Shown piece by piece: positions 10,441 through 21,479 of a stretch of DNA of 64,000 nt. A program made the translations under genes and the position numbers. Within the stretch, counting starts at the first letter, position 1. The number at the start of each line of letters is the position of its first letter. The stretch is from assembly GCA_002914845.1 (NCBI GenBank), contig JXTC01000620.1, positions 80,651-144,650 on the forward strand, written 5' to 3'. The notes below the pieces were generated by a model. That model had not been told where the DNA came from, searched no databases, and saw only the letters and a program-made list of their open reading frames with translations. The DNA comes from Trema orientale. Its lineage: Eukaryota; Streptophyta; Magnoliopsida; Rosales; Cannabaceae.

Positions 10441-12031
10441 ATGATAGATTCTAGAAGTTATTAAAGTGATAAAGAAAGCACGTAGCATATGTAGGAATAG
10501 ACTGGACAACTTCTTTTAGAAAAATCTCTTTTCCACCATGCAAAATAAAGCTTCTTGCCAAGGATAAAGTTTTGGCCCAACTTTTGCTTTGATTGAGTTG
10601 AACAACTCTTTCTTTTATCTTCCTACTGCAAGTATCGTCTGATGAAAATAGGAGACCTTTATACTTTGAGTTTGTTAGAAAATTACATACATCTAGAGGT
10701 GTCCCTGGATAGAAAGATAAGGCCAATTTAGAGCCATTGATTTGTTGCCCAGATGAGTACTCAAGTATGTCAAAAATTCCTTTGATGGCTATACCAGAAT
10801 GAGTTTCTGCTTTTCAAACAATCATGTTGTCGTCAGTGAAGAACAAGTATGAAATAAATGGAGCACTATGGCAATAGAAAAGCCTTTAAGCAAACATTAA
10901 ATTTTGCAGCAGATAACAATTGAGAAAGCTCATTTGCAATAATTATGGGGACAGAGCCAGAGGGGAGATCATCTTGCCATATCCTTCTCCATGGAACATA
11001 ATTCCCCGTAAAAACTTGACCACTAGCCAAAAAATAAAAGCTGATTGCATGAACATATTTCATTATGAAAGAAATCCAGAATGGTGGGAACCCAACTAGA
11101 GTATCATAACCTTTAAAAATATCCTAATAAGCTTTGATTAGATCAAATTTCATACTAGCATACCTTTTTTTTTCAAACTTCTTAATCTTTTTAATTTATA
11201 AGCAACCAATATATTATCAGTAATGAGCCGCCCCAAAATAAAAGAGCTTTGACATTCAAAAATAGGGTAAACTGTAAAAAAATACCCTAAGATTTGGGTA
11301 TTCTGCAATTTAAACTTTGAAGTTTGGACTTTGCAAAATAATATCCTGACATTAAGAATTTTTGAAAATTAATACCCTGAATTGATTTTTTGAATAATTT
11401 TAACTGGTAAAAGACAATTATATCCTCAAAATTAAGGAGAATAATAAGAATTAATATAGTTTTAATAGAGGATATTATTATTTTTTTGTTACTAAAATTG
11501 GTCGAAAAGTCAGTCCAGGGTATTAATTTTCAGAAATTCATAATCTTAGGATATTATTTTGCAGAGTCCAAACTTCAAGGTTTAAATTGCAGAATACTCA
11601 AATTTCAGGGTAATTTTTTACAGTTCACCCTTCAAGAATAACATTTGGCAGTACATTCTTAACACAATTAGCTAACATGCATCTTTGCTACAATGTTTAT
11701 ACTACACTACACAAATTTATAAGTTAGTAGTTTGCTAACTCTCCTGGATCATTGATCTTTGAGATGAGAGTGATTAGAGTCCCATGAATCAATGAAGGAT
11801 CTTTCTTGCCCCTCAAAATATCAATAACAACTTGACTCACCAAAGTGCCAACAACTTCCTAATGATTTTGATAAAACATAGCTGACATGCCATCTATACT
11901 AGTGACTTATCAGGAGCAATTTCTTTAACTACATAGAGGACATCCTCGGAAGTAAAGGGTGCCAATGATTGCTCATTCATAGCTTTGTCAACTCTGGCAG
12001 TGATTATTTCAAACCCTATGCATTGAACTAT
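10441..12031 (-). pseudogene. LINE reverse transcriptase remnant, minus strand
   Basis: On the minus strand the fragments run in RT order. From 12000 down there is FTSEDVLYVVKEIAPDKS, the start of the L1 RT domain; then LITLISK-like; GRLITDNILVAYK (around 11200); a PWRRIWQDDLPSG segment around 10960-11000, where the family has RGIRQGDPLSP; FFTDDNMIV (around 10830) in place of the usual FADD box; and GGKEIFLKEVVQSIPTYA (around 10500). Stops and frameshifts separate them. The MITE at 11265-11630 interrupts it. It ends close to the poly(A) of the plus-strand LINE, so one probably inserted beside or into the other. Confidence 0.72.
11265..11630. mobile_element. Mutator-type MITE with long terminal inverted repeats
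   Basis: Terminal inverted repeats of about 115 bases begin GGGTAAACTGTAAAAAA on the left and GGGTGAACTGTAAAAAA on the right when reverse-complemented, with few mismatches. The flanks TTCAAAAATA (11255-11264) and TTCAAGAATA (11631-11640) form a 10-bp target duplication with one mismatch. Duplication length and long TIRs fit a Mutator-like non-autonomous element. No ORF is inside. It is inserted in a LINE remnant. Confidence 0.82.
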
Positions 12032-12226
12032 GGGCATGTTTACTAATCCGTAATGGAGAGGAAAGGGAATAAGAAAGGGAATGACATTTCTTTTCATGTG
12101 TGACTAATTGATATGTAAATACATGAAAGTGAATCATAACCTTCTCCACCCCTTATTTCTTATTACTATTCCTTTCTCTTCCATTCCATTTCTACTCATT
12201 CCCATTACAGATTAGTAAATATGGCC
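12032..12226. mobile_element. PIF/Harbinger-type MITE, 195 bp
   Basis: Inverted ends GGGCATGTTTACTAAT and, reverse-complemented, GGCCATATTTACTAAT, flanked on both sides by TAT (12029-12031 and 12227-12229). A 3-bp duplication and this terminal sequence are typical of PIF/Harbinger (Tourist-like) MITEs. Confidence 0.72.
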
Positions 12227-13554
12227 TATAATTAGAAATGAATATTTTGGTTTACCTATATAGATATAATGCATATCAACAAATATACTGAGACACAGGA
12301 AACTATTGATTAACACACAATCAAGCAATTAACCAGCCAAAGAAACCTCATACTTTGATAGTCCATTAAATTTCCTAGAATTAAAGAGAAAAATAAAATT
12401 TTGATCAGAAGGCAAAAATAGTAATTATATATCCAAAAAAATTTTAGTTGCGGCATTTTTTTAAAAAGAAAAAAATGCTTTCATTAAGGATAGAAAGATA
12501 GTACAATACCTATCAAAGGCATTCGAGTACAAAGCAGACATCCATAAGAAACAAATAAAAATCATGGGAAGAATTTTATGTACTAGGATCTTCGTGAAAT
12601 AATCAACCTAGACTAAGGGGACTCATATAGAGCTTTGGTTTTGAAAACGATTGCAACGGAAAATATGAGTTTTTAAAATTTTTAAGAAGTTAAAAAGACT
12701 CAATAGAATACCAAGACCTTAACCTTGTTATGTTAATTTAACAAACATGAACAAGATAGAAACTATTTATTTACCTCTTGAAGCGATTAGGAAGATTTCA
12801 AGCTTTCCTCTTTGACTCCTTTAAATCTTCTGAATTATAACTTACACCAAGGACCAGATGTATGGATGCCTATGGAATAATAAGAATTTTTACGATGATA
12901 GATATTTTATTTTTCTTACTTTTTTATCTCAACACAAGAGAGTAAAAACTTTTTCTCTAGAAAACTATGGAAAAACTGTGTATTTAGAAAAATAAAAAAC
13001 AACCTATATACAGAGGAATATGAAATTGATTTTCCTATTCCTACACAGCCTCATATGCCACCACTGGTGAAATCTTATGGTTGTGGCATGTCGCAAGGAG
13101 TTCCTGCTCCTAATGGTATTCCTTTTAGCCAGTTGCCCAATTCTAAAATGTATTATCGAATAGTTTCTTTTTTTTTTTTTTGTAAAATACTATCCAATAA
13201 TTATTTTGTATTTTCTAGAAACTAAAAGATATAATTATCTAATAATTGATCTATTAATAAATTATTCAATTTTCAATTATCTAGTAATCAAAAACTAAAA
13301 GACAATTTTATTGATCTGTAAGGATTTCAAAAGTTAATCACTTATATTTTGAAGATAACAAATATTTTATTAATGATTTAACTTGAGTATATAGTTAAAT
13401 CGTTTAAAAGTTTAAGCTGGTGAAAAAATAAGAAACAAGACCACGTCTAGATATGGTATATCTTTAGTCTTAGTCTTATATTTGATTTATTGAATTTCAT
13501 TTAAATTCTCTTTTAATTGGCTCATATTTTTATAAAGAAATTTTCCAACCTACC
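12227..13554. other. Unassigned spacer with LTR-like fragments
   Basis: No coding potential. Read on the minus strand, about 12620-13130 resembles a Copia LTR 3' half (CATATTTTCCGTTGCAATCG near 12640-12665, comparable to the TTTTTCCGCTGCG part of the LTR at 1260-1280). The part at about 13335-13520 resembles the start of the solo LTR at 14038 (TATTTTGAAGATAACAAATAT). Both calls are weak. Confidence 0.35.
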
Positions 13555-15492
13555 TGTGACATCCCCTAGTTATAGTACGTATAAATATGCTCACTTATAC
13601 ATAAGAAAGCTAAATAGTGCCAACTCACCTTTATTAACCTTGGAAAAATTGAAACTAGAGGATAAATTTAAAAATTTCTGTTTGGTTCTGAAAAAAAATA
13701 TCAATGACGCATTATTTTTTATACTGCAAAAATATTTATAATCCGTATAGTACAAAACATGATTTTACTACTCTTGACGACTTCCACAGGATCAACTATA
13801 TATATACCTAGTAAAAATATATATAAGGTTCTCAAAAAGTCTTTCTTTAGTTCAAAACTGGCATATGAATAGCACTAGAGTGGAAACAGCTCAGTCAATA
13901 TTACTCCTGGTTTTGATCATCTGCATCACAAGAACTAAATAAGCGATGGCCCAGTAAATAGAAATCCGTGTATGCTTATGAACAATTTATACATAAAAAT
14001 TATTAATTTTTATACCCTTAATTTCCTTAGAAAATATTGTTGAGTCATGCTTTGCATCATCAATCAAATACTCTTATTTTGAAGTTAACAAATATATAAC
14101 TAATAATCTACTTAAGTGTTGTAGCAAGTTAAATTGAAAAGATCACAAGACATTCAAGACGGATTATGGAAAAGAGCTTGAAGACAAAGATCAAGATATC
14201 AAGACCTAGACTAGCAAAAGGTTATATACTTAGTTCTTGTATTTGAATATTTGTCTACATATTATATGATCTTTAATAGATAAAATTTTTCATATAATTG
14301 GTTTTTTTTAAAGCTAAACTGTAAAATCTATTCATTTCCAATTAAAATATGAAATCTATTTTACAGAAGCTTTTAAATTAATTTATGAATTTCTATAGTT
14401 CCTATATTACATATTAAATCAATTTATAAAGTCACTTTTTGGAAACAACTGAACAAGCTTTGAAATAAAATTTAAAACATACTCACGAGTAGAATCGGCA
14501 GATCGGCAGTGAGAATCGGTCTACTGATTCTTTTGTTTTCTGTTTTTAATTACTTTTTAAAATTCGACCGTTACAACCGCACTTTCAACGGCTAGTATTT
14601 TCGGTCTACTGAAAGTGAACTTTCGGTATGCTGAAAATGACAGATTGTCTGTCAAATGGTCTTAAATGGCTAGTTTTCTTTCTAATTTATTTATAGAAGC
14701 TTTTTTAACATTTGAAATAACTTTTGAATATCCCTACATTGCTTTAAACATACTTTCAAGTTGTTTAAATCATCTTTTGTGAATCAAGCTTTCAAATCCA
14801 CTTTTTCACGAAAGTAAATTGAGCCAAACTAGATCATGCTTTGTGTTTTTATTTATTCTCTCTAGGCTTACCTTTTATCATCTATATTCTTATGAGAGAT
14901 TTTAGTTGAGTGTTTCAAAAAAAACCATATTGTACTTGTGAGATGAGGTTGACACCAGATTCATAAATAACCCAGTTTAGGTGAGATTGGCACCGGAGTC
15001 TAAACAATCCGTGTTAGGCGTAATAGAGCCAGATTCAAGACTATTGTAAAGGCATGAGTGTGCCTAAGGAGAAAGCACTTGTTGTGTAAAAGGGACGGTC
15101 AAGCCCATTCTCTTGATCCGATAGTGGATAGTTCGAAGCGGGTTGCCAAGAGCCAGGGACGTAGACAAATTGTCATGTTTGTTAAACCTCGTAAAAATAG
15201 TGTTTGCATTTCTCTATTCTTATCTCTTTAATATATTTATCTTAAAGGTTGTGCATGCTATTTAACTATTTTTATTTGCTATTATCTTTATTTGCATAAT
15301 TTGCTTATTTTTAAAGAAAAGTTTACAAAAGTTTTTAAAACCCAATTCATCCCCCTCTCCCCTCTCGAGTTAGCTAGCCTTGGACTTACAAACATTAGTA
15401 TTTAAATCATGTTTGGGCCTTATCCTTCGTATAGTTCCTAACTCAATGACATAACAGATATCCTCTTAATAAATATTATTTGAGGCTTACCC
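13555..15492 (-). repeat. 3' LTR of the Gypsy element, split by an insertion
   Basis: It starts TGTGACATCCC at 13555 and matches 17840 onwards to 14037. It resumes at about 15395 (ATTAGTATTTAAATC) and ends near 15492. The gap is the solo LTR-like insertion at 14038-15394. Confidence 0.75.
14038..15394. mobile_element. Solo LTR-like insertion, SIRE/Maximus-like
   Basis: 1357 bases absent from the matching position of the other LTR (18321). It begins TGTTGAGTCATGC and ends ACAAACA, giving TG...CA ends. The beginning (TTGCATCATCAA, TTTTGAAGTTAACAAAT) and the end (AAAACCCAATTCATCCCCCT) resemble SIRE/Maximus Copia LTRs as I know them. The expected 5-bp duplication is not clear; only ATT recurs at the junctions. 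No internal region is present. Confidence 0.6.
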
Positions 15493-15559
15493 TATCCACA
15501 ATCACCCATATAGAATTAAACCCACGTTATACTCTAGGCAAACTAAGAACAAAATCCAT

Positions 15560-16935
15560 TGTAATCTTTTCCTAGTTCCATTCTGGAATCGGTAAAGATT
15601 CTAGTAATCCAGCTGGTCGTTTATGTTCAACTTTTATCTATTGACAAGTCAAGTACTGAGCTACAAAATCTGCTATATTCTTCTTCATATTAGGCCACCA
15701 ATAATGTTGCTTCAAGTCTTGGTATATTTTAGTGCTTCCAAGATGAATAGAATAATGAGTGCAATGAGCCTCTGTCAATATCTCTTTCTTGATCTCATCT
15801 TTGTTAGGTACACACAATCTTCTCTTAAACTTCAAGGTTCCATCATTTGAAATCTAAAATTCTGTTCTTTTTCCTTCCTCCACTTCTTTCTTTAACCAGA
15901 TCAAATAAATTTCTTCTTGTTGGCCCTATTTGATTCTTCCTACAAGTGTTAGTTGTAACACAAGTGAAGATAACTTAGCTGTTACATCTCCAATAAGGAT
16001 GATCTCTTTTTCAATTCTTTATGAATCTCTTAGAATTGGTTTATGCTCATCTAGAACTATAGCAGTAGACTTTTTGCTCAAAGCATCAACTACCACATTT
16101 GCCTTGCCTAGATGATAATTGATTATACATTCATAGTCTTTCACTAGTTCCAACCGTCTCTGCTGTCTCATATTCAACTCTTTCTGGGTGAGAAAGTATT
16201 TGAGACTTTTATAATCTGTGTATATTGTACACTTCTATCCATATAAGTAATATCTCCAAATCTTTAGTGCAAAGATAACAGCTATAAACTCTAAATCATG
16301 AGTCAGATATTTATTTTTATATTCCTTAAACTATCGAGATGCGTAAGCTATTATCTTTCCATTTTGTATTAGTACACAACCTAAACCATTTTTAGAGGCA
16401 TTACTGTATACAACGAATTCTTCAGATCCTAATAGTATAGTAAGCACAAGAGCTGTAATCAACTTTTGCTTTAAGGTCTGAAAAATATCTTCACAAGTGT
16501 CCGACCATTAGAATTTAGCATTCTTCCTTGTTAACATTGTCAATGGAGTGGCTACTCTTAAAAATCCTTTAACGAATCTTTGATAGTAACCAGCCAATCC
16601 TAAGACGCTTCTAACTTCTGACACATTAGTAGGTCTTAGCCAGTTATTCACTACTTTCACTTTTCCTGGGTCTACCAAAATTCCTTCCTTGGATACTATA
16701 TATCCTAAAAATGTAACTTTTCTAATCAAAATTCACATTTCTTGAATTTAGCGTATACTTTCTTTTCCTTCAAAATTTGTAAAACAGCCCTTAAGTGGTC
16801 TTTATGATCCTCATGTGACTTTGAATATATCAAAATATCATCAATAAACACGATAACAAACTTATCAAGAAACTCTTTGAAAACTCTATATATTAGATCT
16901 ATAAAAGCAGCTGGTGCATATCAATTACCTTATTA
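15560..16935 (-). pseudogene. Gypsy pol remnant: RT, RNase H, integrase zinc finger
   Basis: From right to left, the RT core ends with [15 protein letters not shown] (YxDD box as FIDD, about 16800-16860). The RT thumb FLGYIVSKEGILVDPGKV and the connection GLAGYYQRFVKGF lie at 16508-16729. RNase H fragments (GLGCVLIQNGKIIAYAS) lie near 16330-16440. The integrase zinc-finger region with RRLCVPN and DLKQHYWWPNMK lies at 15638-15835. Beyond it only ITMDFVLSLP, the start of the integrase core, is left before the LTR. Stops and frameshifts separate the parts. Confidence 0.75.
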
Positions 16936-16944
16936 AATTCTATA

Positions 16945-17640
16945 ACCCTCGCTACAATTACATCTATAGAAATGTCTCCTTTCAAATCCCTCAAGAAATA
17001 CTTAACTTTCTCCTTGTTATCGTTTCTTATCCATGGAACACATCGAGATAATTCCTTATAGTTTCTAATATATTCTCCTACAAGTTTATTTCTTTGTCAC
17101 AAGTGAAGGAACTCCTCAACCTTTACTGCCTTTGCAGTATCATTGAAATATTTATGATAGAATAACTCTTTAAATATATCCCACGTCAGATTTTGGGCAG
17201 TTGGCGTCACTCTAATAGTCTCCTACCAGTTATGAGCTCCCATTTTCAGCATATAAATAGTACATAGTACCTTGTCCTCATCACTAAGCTTCATATACTC
17301 AAAGATGACCTCCAAGGATTTTATCCATTCCTTTGCTATATATGGATCAGCTCCACCCATAAAATCTATAGGATATTGTTTCCTGAATTTTTCATAGATT
17401 GGCTCAGAATTTTCTTGTCTTGGAGGAATCACTGGATGTGGTGGTTGGTTTTGATTTTTTTCAAACCTGAGCTTTATTTGTTCCATCTGTTCATTATGCA
17501 TCCTTGCTTGCTCCCTAATTAAATTCGTCAGATTTTTAACCACGTGACCCAAATCTTGCTCTAATTGGGGTCTCTATGCTTCTTGTGGTCTTTCTTCATT
17601 AGGTTGAGTTCTAGCCTTCCTTTTAAGAGCCATTAATCCT
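16945..17640 (-). pseudogene. Gypsy gag remnant
   Basis: Minus-strand reading gives YEKFRKQYPIDFMGGADP and AKEWIKSLEVIFEYMKLSD (17223-17552), the Ty3/Gypsy gag core with the usual FxG..DP..A..W...LE..F..... pattern. Downstream fragments with gag features continue to about 16950 in other frames. The zinc knuckle and protease are not present, so the region between gag and RT is deleted. Confidence 0.7.
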
Positions 17641-17823
17641 GTGTAGTGCCCTTTTCACAATTTATTTTATCACTAGCCAATAATTGACATATGCAACAAT
17701 TATTTATGTACAAATAAGAAATTTAAATACCTAGGCACATAAACATACCAATTGACCGAGTCGCCATTCTGACACATGCTTATATGCCTTTTCCTAGTTG
17801 TCTACAAAAATGTTTTAATCTCT

Positions 17824-17839
17824 GCTCTAATACCAAAAT
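17824..17839 (-). other. Primer binding site of the Gypsy element
   Basis: The minus strand reads TTTTGGTATTAGAGC next to the LTR end at 17840, close to the initiator-Met site TTGGTATCAGAGC. It fixes the element's orientation. Confidence 0.7.
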
Positions 17840-18425
17840 TGTGATATCCCATAGCTATAGTACGTATAAATATGCTCACTTATACATAGGAAAGCTAAAC
17901 AGTACCAACTCACCTTTATTAACCTAAGAAAAATGGAAAGTAGAGGATAAACTTAAAAATTTCTGTTTGGTTATGAAAAAAAATCAATGATACAACTTTT
18001 TTTACACTGCAGAAATATTTACAATACATACAGTACAAAACATGATTTTACTACTCTTGACAACTCCCATAGGATCAACTATATACATATACCTAGTAAA
18101 AATATATATAAAGTTCTCAAAAAGTCTTTCTTCAGTTCAAAACTGGCATATGAACAGCACTAGAGTGGAAACAGCTCAGTCAATATTACTCCTAATTCTA
18201 ATCATCTGCATCACAAAAACTAAATGGGCAATGACCCAGTAAATGTAAATCAATGTATGCTTATGAACAATTTGTACATAAAACTTATTAATCCTTATAC
18301 CCTTAATTTTCTTAGAAAATATTAGTATTTAAATCATGTTTGGGCCCCATCCTTCGTATATTCCTAACTCAATGACATAGCAGGCATCCTCTTAATAAAT
18401 ATCATTTGAGACTTACCCTGTCTTG
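17840..18425 (-). repeat. 5' LTR of the Gypsy element
   Basis: It starts TGTGATATCCC and matches the split left copy to about 18425 (GAGACTTACCCTG). The outer boundary is unresolved. Confidence 0.7.
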
Positions 18426-20880
18426 GAATTAACCTTAAGGGGTTTTACCTCCCTCTTGTTTGGCTTACCCTGTCTTGGGTTTACCCTCAAAGGATTTCAC
18501 CACATTTACCTACTAGATCAGCAAGATAAGAACTACACCCTTCTTTAAATTAAACAATTTTTAAGGTACAAAATTCTTGTGGAAACTATAACCTGTAAAT
18601 AATTATTTTGTGCATAAATACATGACATGCCTCATAAAAATGATATGAACAATTTTCAAATATATAAAGTTCAATGTCACAAATATATCACCTTTAATAT
18701 ATACAATCATATACATATATTCTTATGATGCTAGAATGGAATTTCCACTTACCTAGAAAATATTGGAACGAAGTGAAAGGCAGATTTCTACTTCTAAGAA
18801 GCTTGATGTGCTAATGCCCTAATTTATAACTAATTTCAACTTAATTCATCTTCTCATGAAATTATTATCAAGACATCATAAATATGGTCACATATTTGCA
18901 CAACCAAAATTGCCAAACAAAATTTAGATACGAGTTCAAATCCTAATAACGAGTGAGTTTAATTTCCTATCACTACACTCTTTATAGCACTAGAAAAATA
19001 TCAACGAATTTATTTTCTTCAATATAGACATTCAAACTAATATTAATGCACATAAAACCTAAAATCTGTATGAAACTTTAGAGCTTTTAAAATTATAAAT
19101 TTCCTTGTTATGAACCACACGAAATAATAGTGCTAGTTTTATTTATAAGATCGGGAAATAATAGCCACTAGTATATACAGATAAAAAGACGCTCTCCTAT
19201 TTTATTTTAACTTTGCTAAAGGAGTCAATATTCCAATTTATAGTAATTAATTTATATTGTTAAGTCAAAAAGTCTAAACACATGAATGATATAAATTTTA
19301 GAATTAAAGATCATCATATAATATAGGTCACTAGCTTTACTAATCTTGCTAAAAGTCACTTTAAACTTTTGATGTTGCGTATTACTAAATTTTAAATATA
19401 ATCTCAGGCAACAAACACTCCAAAAAGTTCTATTTCTAATACTTATTTAATTTTGAATTTAGTATAACCTTTACTATGTACATCTACCATTTTAAATATA
19501 AGAAAGAAGATATAAATATGAATAAAAAGCATATATACACATTTAACATATTCTAAAATTTCATATCAATTAACTTCTACTCCTACATACAATCATATCC
19601 TTAGAAAATAGAGAGAACATACAGTCAAGCTCACGATACATATATATAGCATTTGAAGATATTTAATCCTTTAGGGAAATGACTCACCCTTACTACTGTA
19701 ACTAATTAGAAATATGGTTTCTAAAGATGGCACTGGGAAAGGAATAAAGAAAGTGGACAGGAGGTTGAATCGGCTAAGTAAAAAAAAAATGATTGTGAAG
19801 AAGGTCCTAGAGAACTAAATGTGTTAATATATTTATTAATTTTATATAATCACAATGTCTATGTCGGTTTGTTAGGAAATGGCAGCCACACAATAAATAA
19901 TAAAATATAAATATTAAAATATAGATAACGACATACATATATGTATATTTATATAGATATTAGTAATAATTATCTGATTCTAAATAGTAAGTCTACTATT
20001 GCCTTTTTCTTTTTCTTTTTTCTTTATTTAAAAAAAATTAACCTAATTAAATTAAGTGCTTCTCACACAAATACAATCATGTGGACACAAATTGAATCCA
20101 TATATATAAACTACAAATAAATGTATTTTCATATTATAGAATTCTCACTAAGGACACTAATTAAAATGCAATAATAATAATAATAATAATAATGAATACT
20201 GTTCATTCATGTAAACCTGTTAGCTTTAGCACATCAACTTCGTCTTGGATCCAAGAATCAATCTTCCACTAGCATAAAATGAAAATTCTAGTTGGTTAAT
20301 TAAGTGAACCTTAATTATTGCACTGAGCACTTAATGGAATATTTTATCTTAAAAATTAAATTTGGAGATATTAAAATGAGATGCAAGAATGTATATCATT
20401 AGGAAGATTTATTTGTGAGAATTTTGGGCAATAGACAACCTAAGTTTAAAATAGATATTTTTGTTCACTTGTTTAAAAATTGATGTCATGCTTTTAAGTA
20501 GACAAGAATACTTTTTGAAATGCTTAAATTATGTTTATAAACGTTTAAATACATATAAAAGTAAAAGCAGACTATAATAGAATCTAATCTAAATGTGATA
20601 ATGACTTTTGGTCGATCATTTTTTGCTGATCAGCCAAATATGAATATTGGAGTTTGAGTATTTTTTTTTTTTTTTTGGGGCTTGCATGGGTAGGCCCATT
20701 CACGGTGGGTGAGAATGGGCTATCAAAAGAATGCAAGGAAAATAGAAAAGACACGATCATTTTATAAAACAATTACACATATACAGTACACCTCTTTATA
20801 TTCTTTTTCATACGGTGTTTAATTGAAAAATACCACATATCACTACATATCTATTTTTTGCTTCTTCTTCCCCATCTTGC
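18426..20880. other. Intergenic, nothing assigned
   Basis: AT-rich sequence without a credible ORF. The left part (to about 19850) could be an extension of the Gypsy LTR. It contains an (AAT)n run at 20170-20193 and a T-run at 20661-20676. Confidence 0.4.
20170..20193. repeat. (AAT)n microsatellite
   Basis: Eight uninterrupted AAT units, read from 20170. Confidence 0.85.
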
Positions 20881-20883
20881 ATA

Positions 20884-21118
20884 CCTCACCTATTGGGTGC
20901 TACCTCCATTTCTGAAAGACCAGCTCCATCTTTTCCTTAGCCTCGTCCTGGAGCAAATTGCCGATGTCGATCGAGTCCGTTTGTAATATATCTGCATATT
21001 CATTTGATGCTTACACCCTTGACAAAGCCATTGGAGCCGAAAGAAGAGCAAAGTCATTGAGGACGTCAATCCCGACACCGTTGTGCTTTCTCAAGTCCTC
21101 AATTGCAGACCTATTTGA
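20884..21118 (-). pseudogene. Possible decayed coding fragment, family not recognised
   Basis: On the minus strand one frame from 21118 reads SNRSAIEDLRKHNGVGIDVL, then NDFALLSAPMALSRV, a stop, then ASNEYADILQTDS and NLLQDEAKEKMELVFQKWR, and a second stop. The composition is protein-like (charged and hydrophobic alternation, few low-complexity runs) and GC is higher than in the surroundings, but I do not recognise the family. It could be a processed pseudogene or a captured gene fragment. Confidence 0.3.
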
Positions 21119-21479
21119 TGTAAAAAAATCATTTTGATTCTTGAAGTAAAAGTTAAGGTTTACCTCTGGACGTGAAAAATCGGTGTTCAACTATTTTTTT
21201 AATCATTTATTTATTTTACTCTTCATCTAGATTGTTCTTTGTTGGAAAAATTAGCTCTTAATTGACTTCTATTAACAATTTTTAATATTTTCTAATGTAC
21301 ATGAAGTTCATATATTTGCTCTTACTCTTTATCTAGATTGAGCATGTGAAATTAATTTCTGCACCCTATACGTTTGATGAAATGTCTATATGAGTTCCCT
21401 CAAGTATAAGTATGTGTTTATGCTCCAGCTATATACTTATTAACTCCGTTAGATTAAAGGATTTATAGTTATTTATGTG

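Larger units (their letters stand above)
13555..18425 (-). mobile_element. Decayed Gypsy element, Del/Tekay chromovirus-like, minus strand
   Basis: The direct repeats 13555-14037 plus 15395-15492 (left, 3' LTR) and 17840-18425 (right, 5' LTR) flank minus-strand gag and pol remnants. The primer binding site at 17824-17839 adjoins the right LTR. The order from right to left is gag, RT part, RNase H part, integrase zinc finger, then LTR. The protease, the N-terminal RT, the integrase core and any chromodomain are missing. The right LTR may extend beyond 18425, because the left copy could be deleted; no clear target duplication was found. Confidence 0.72.
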
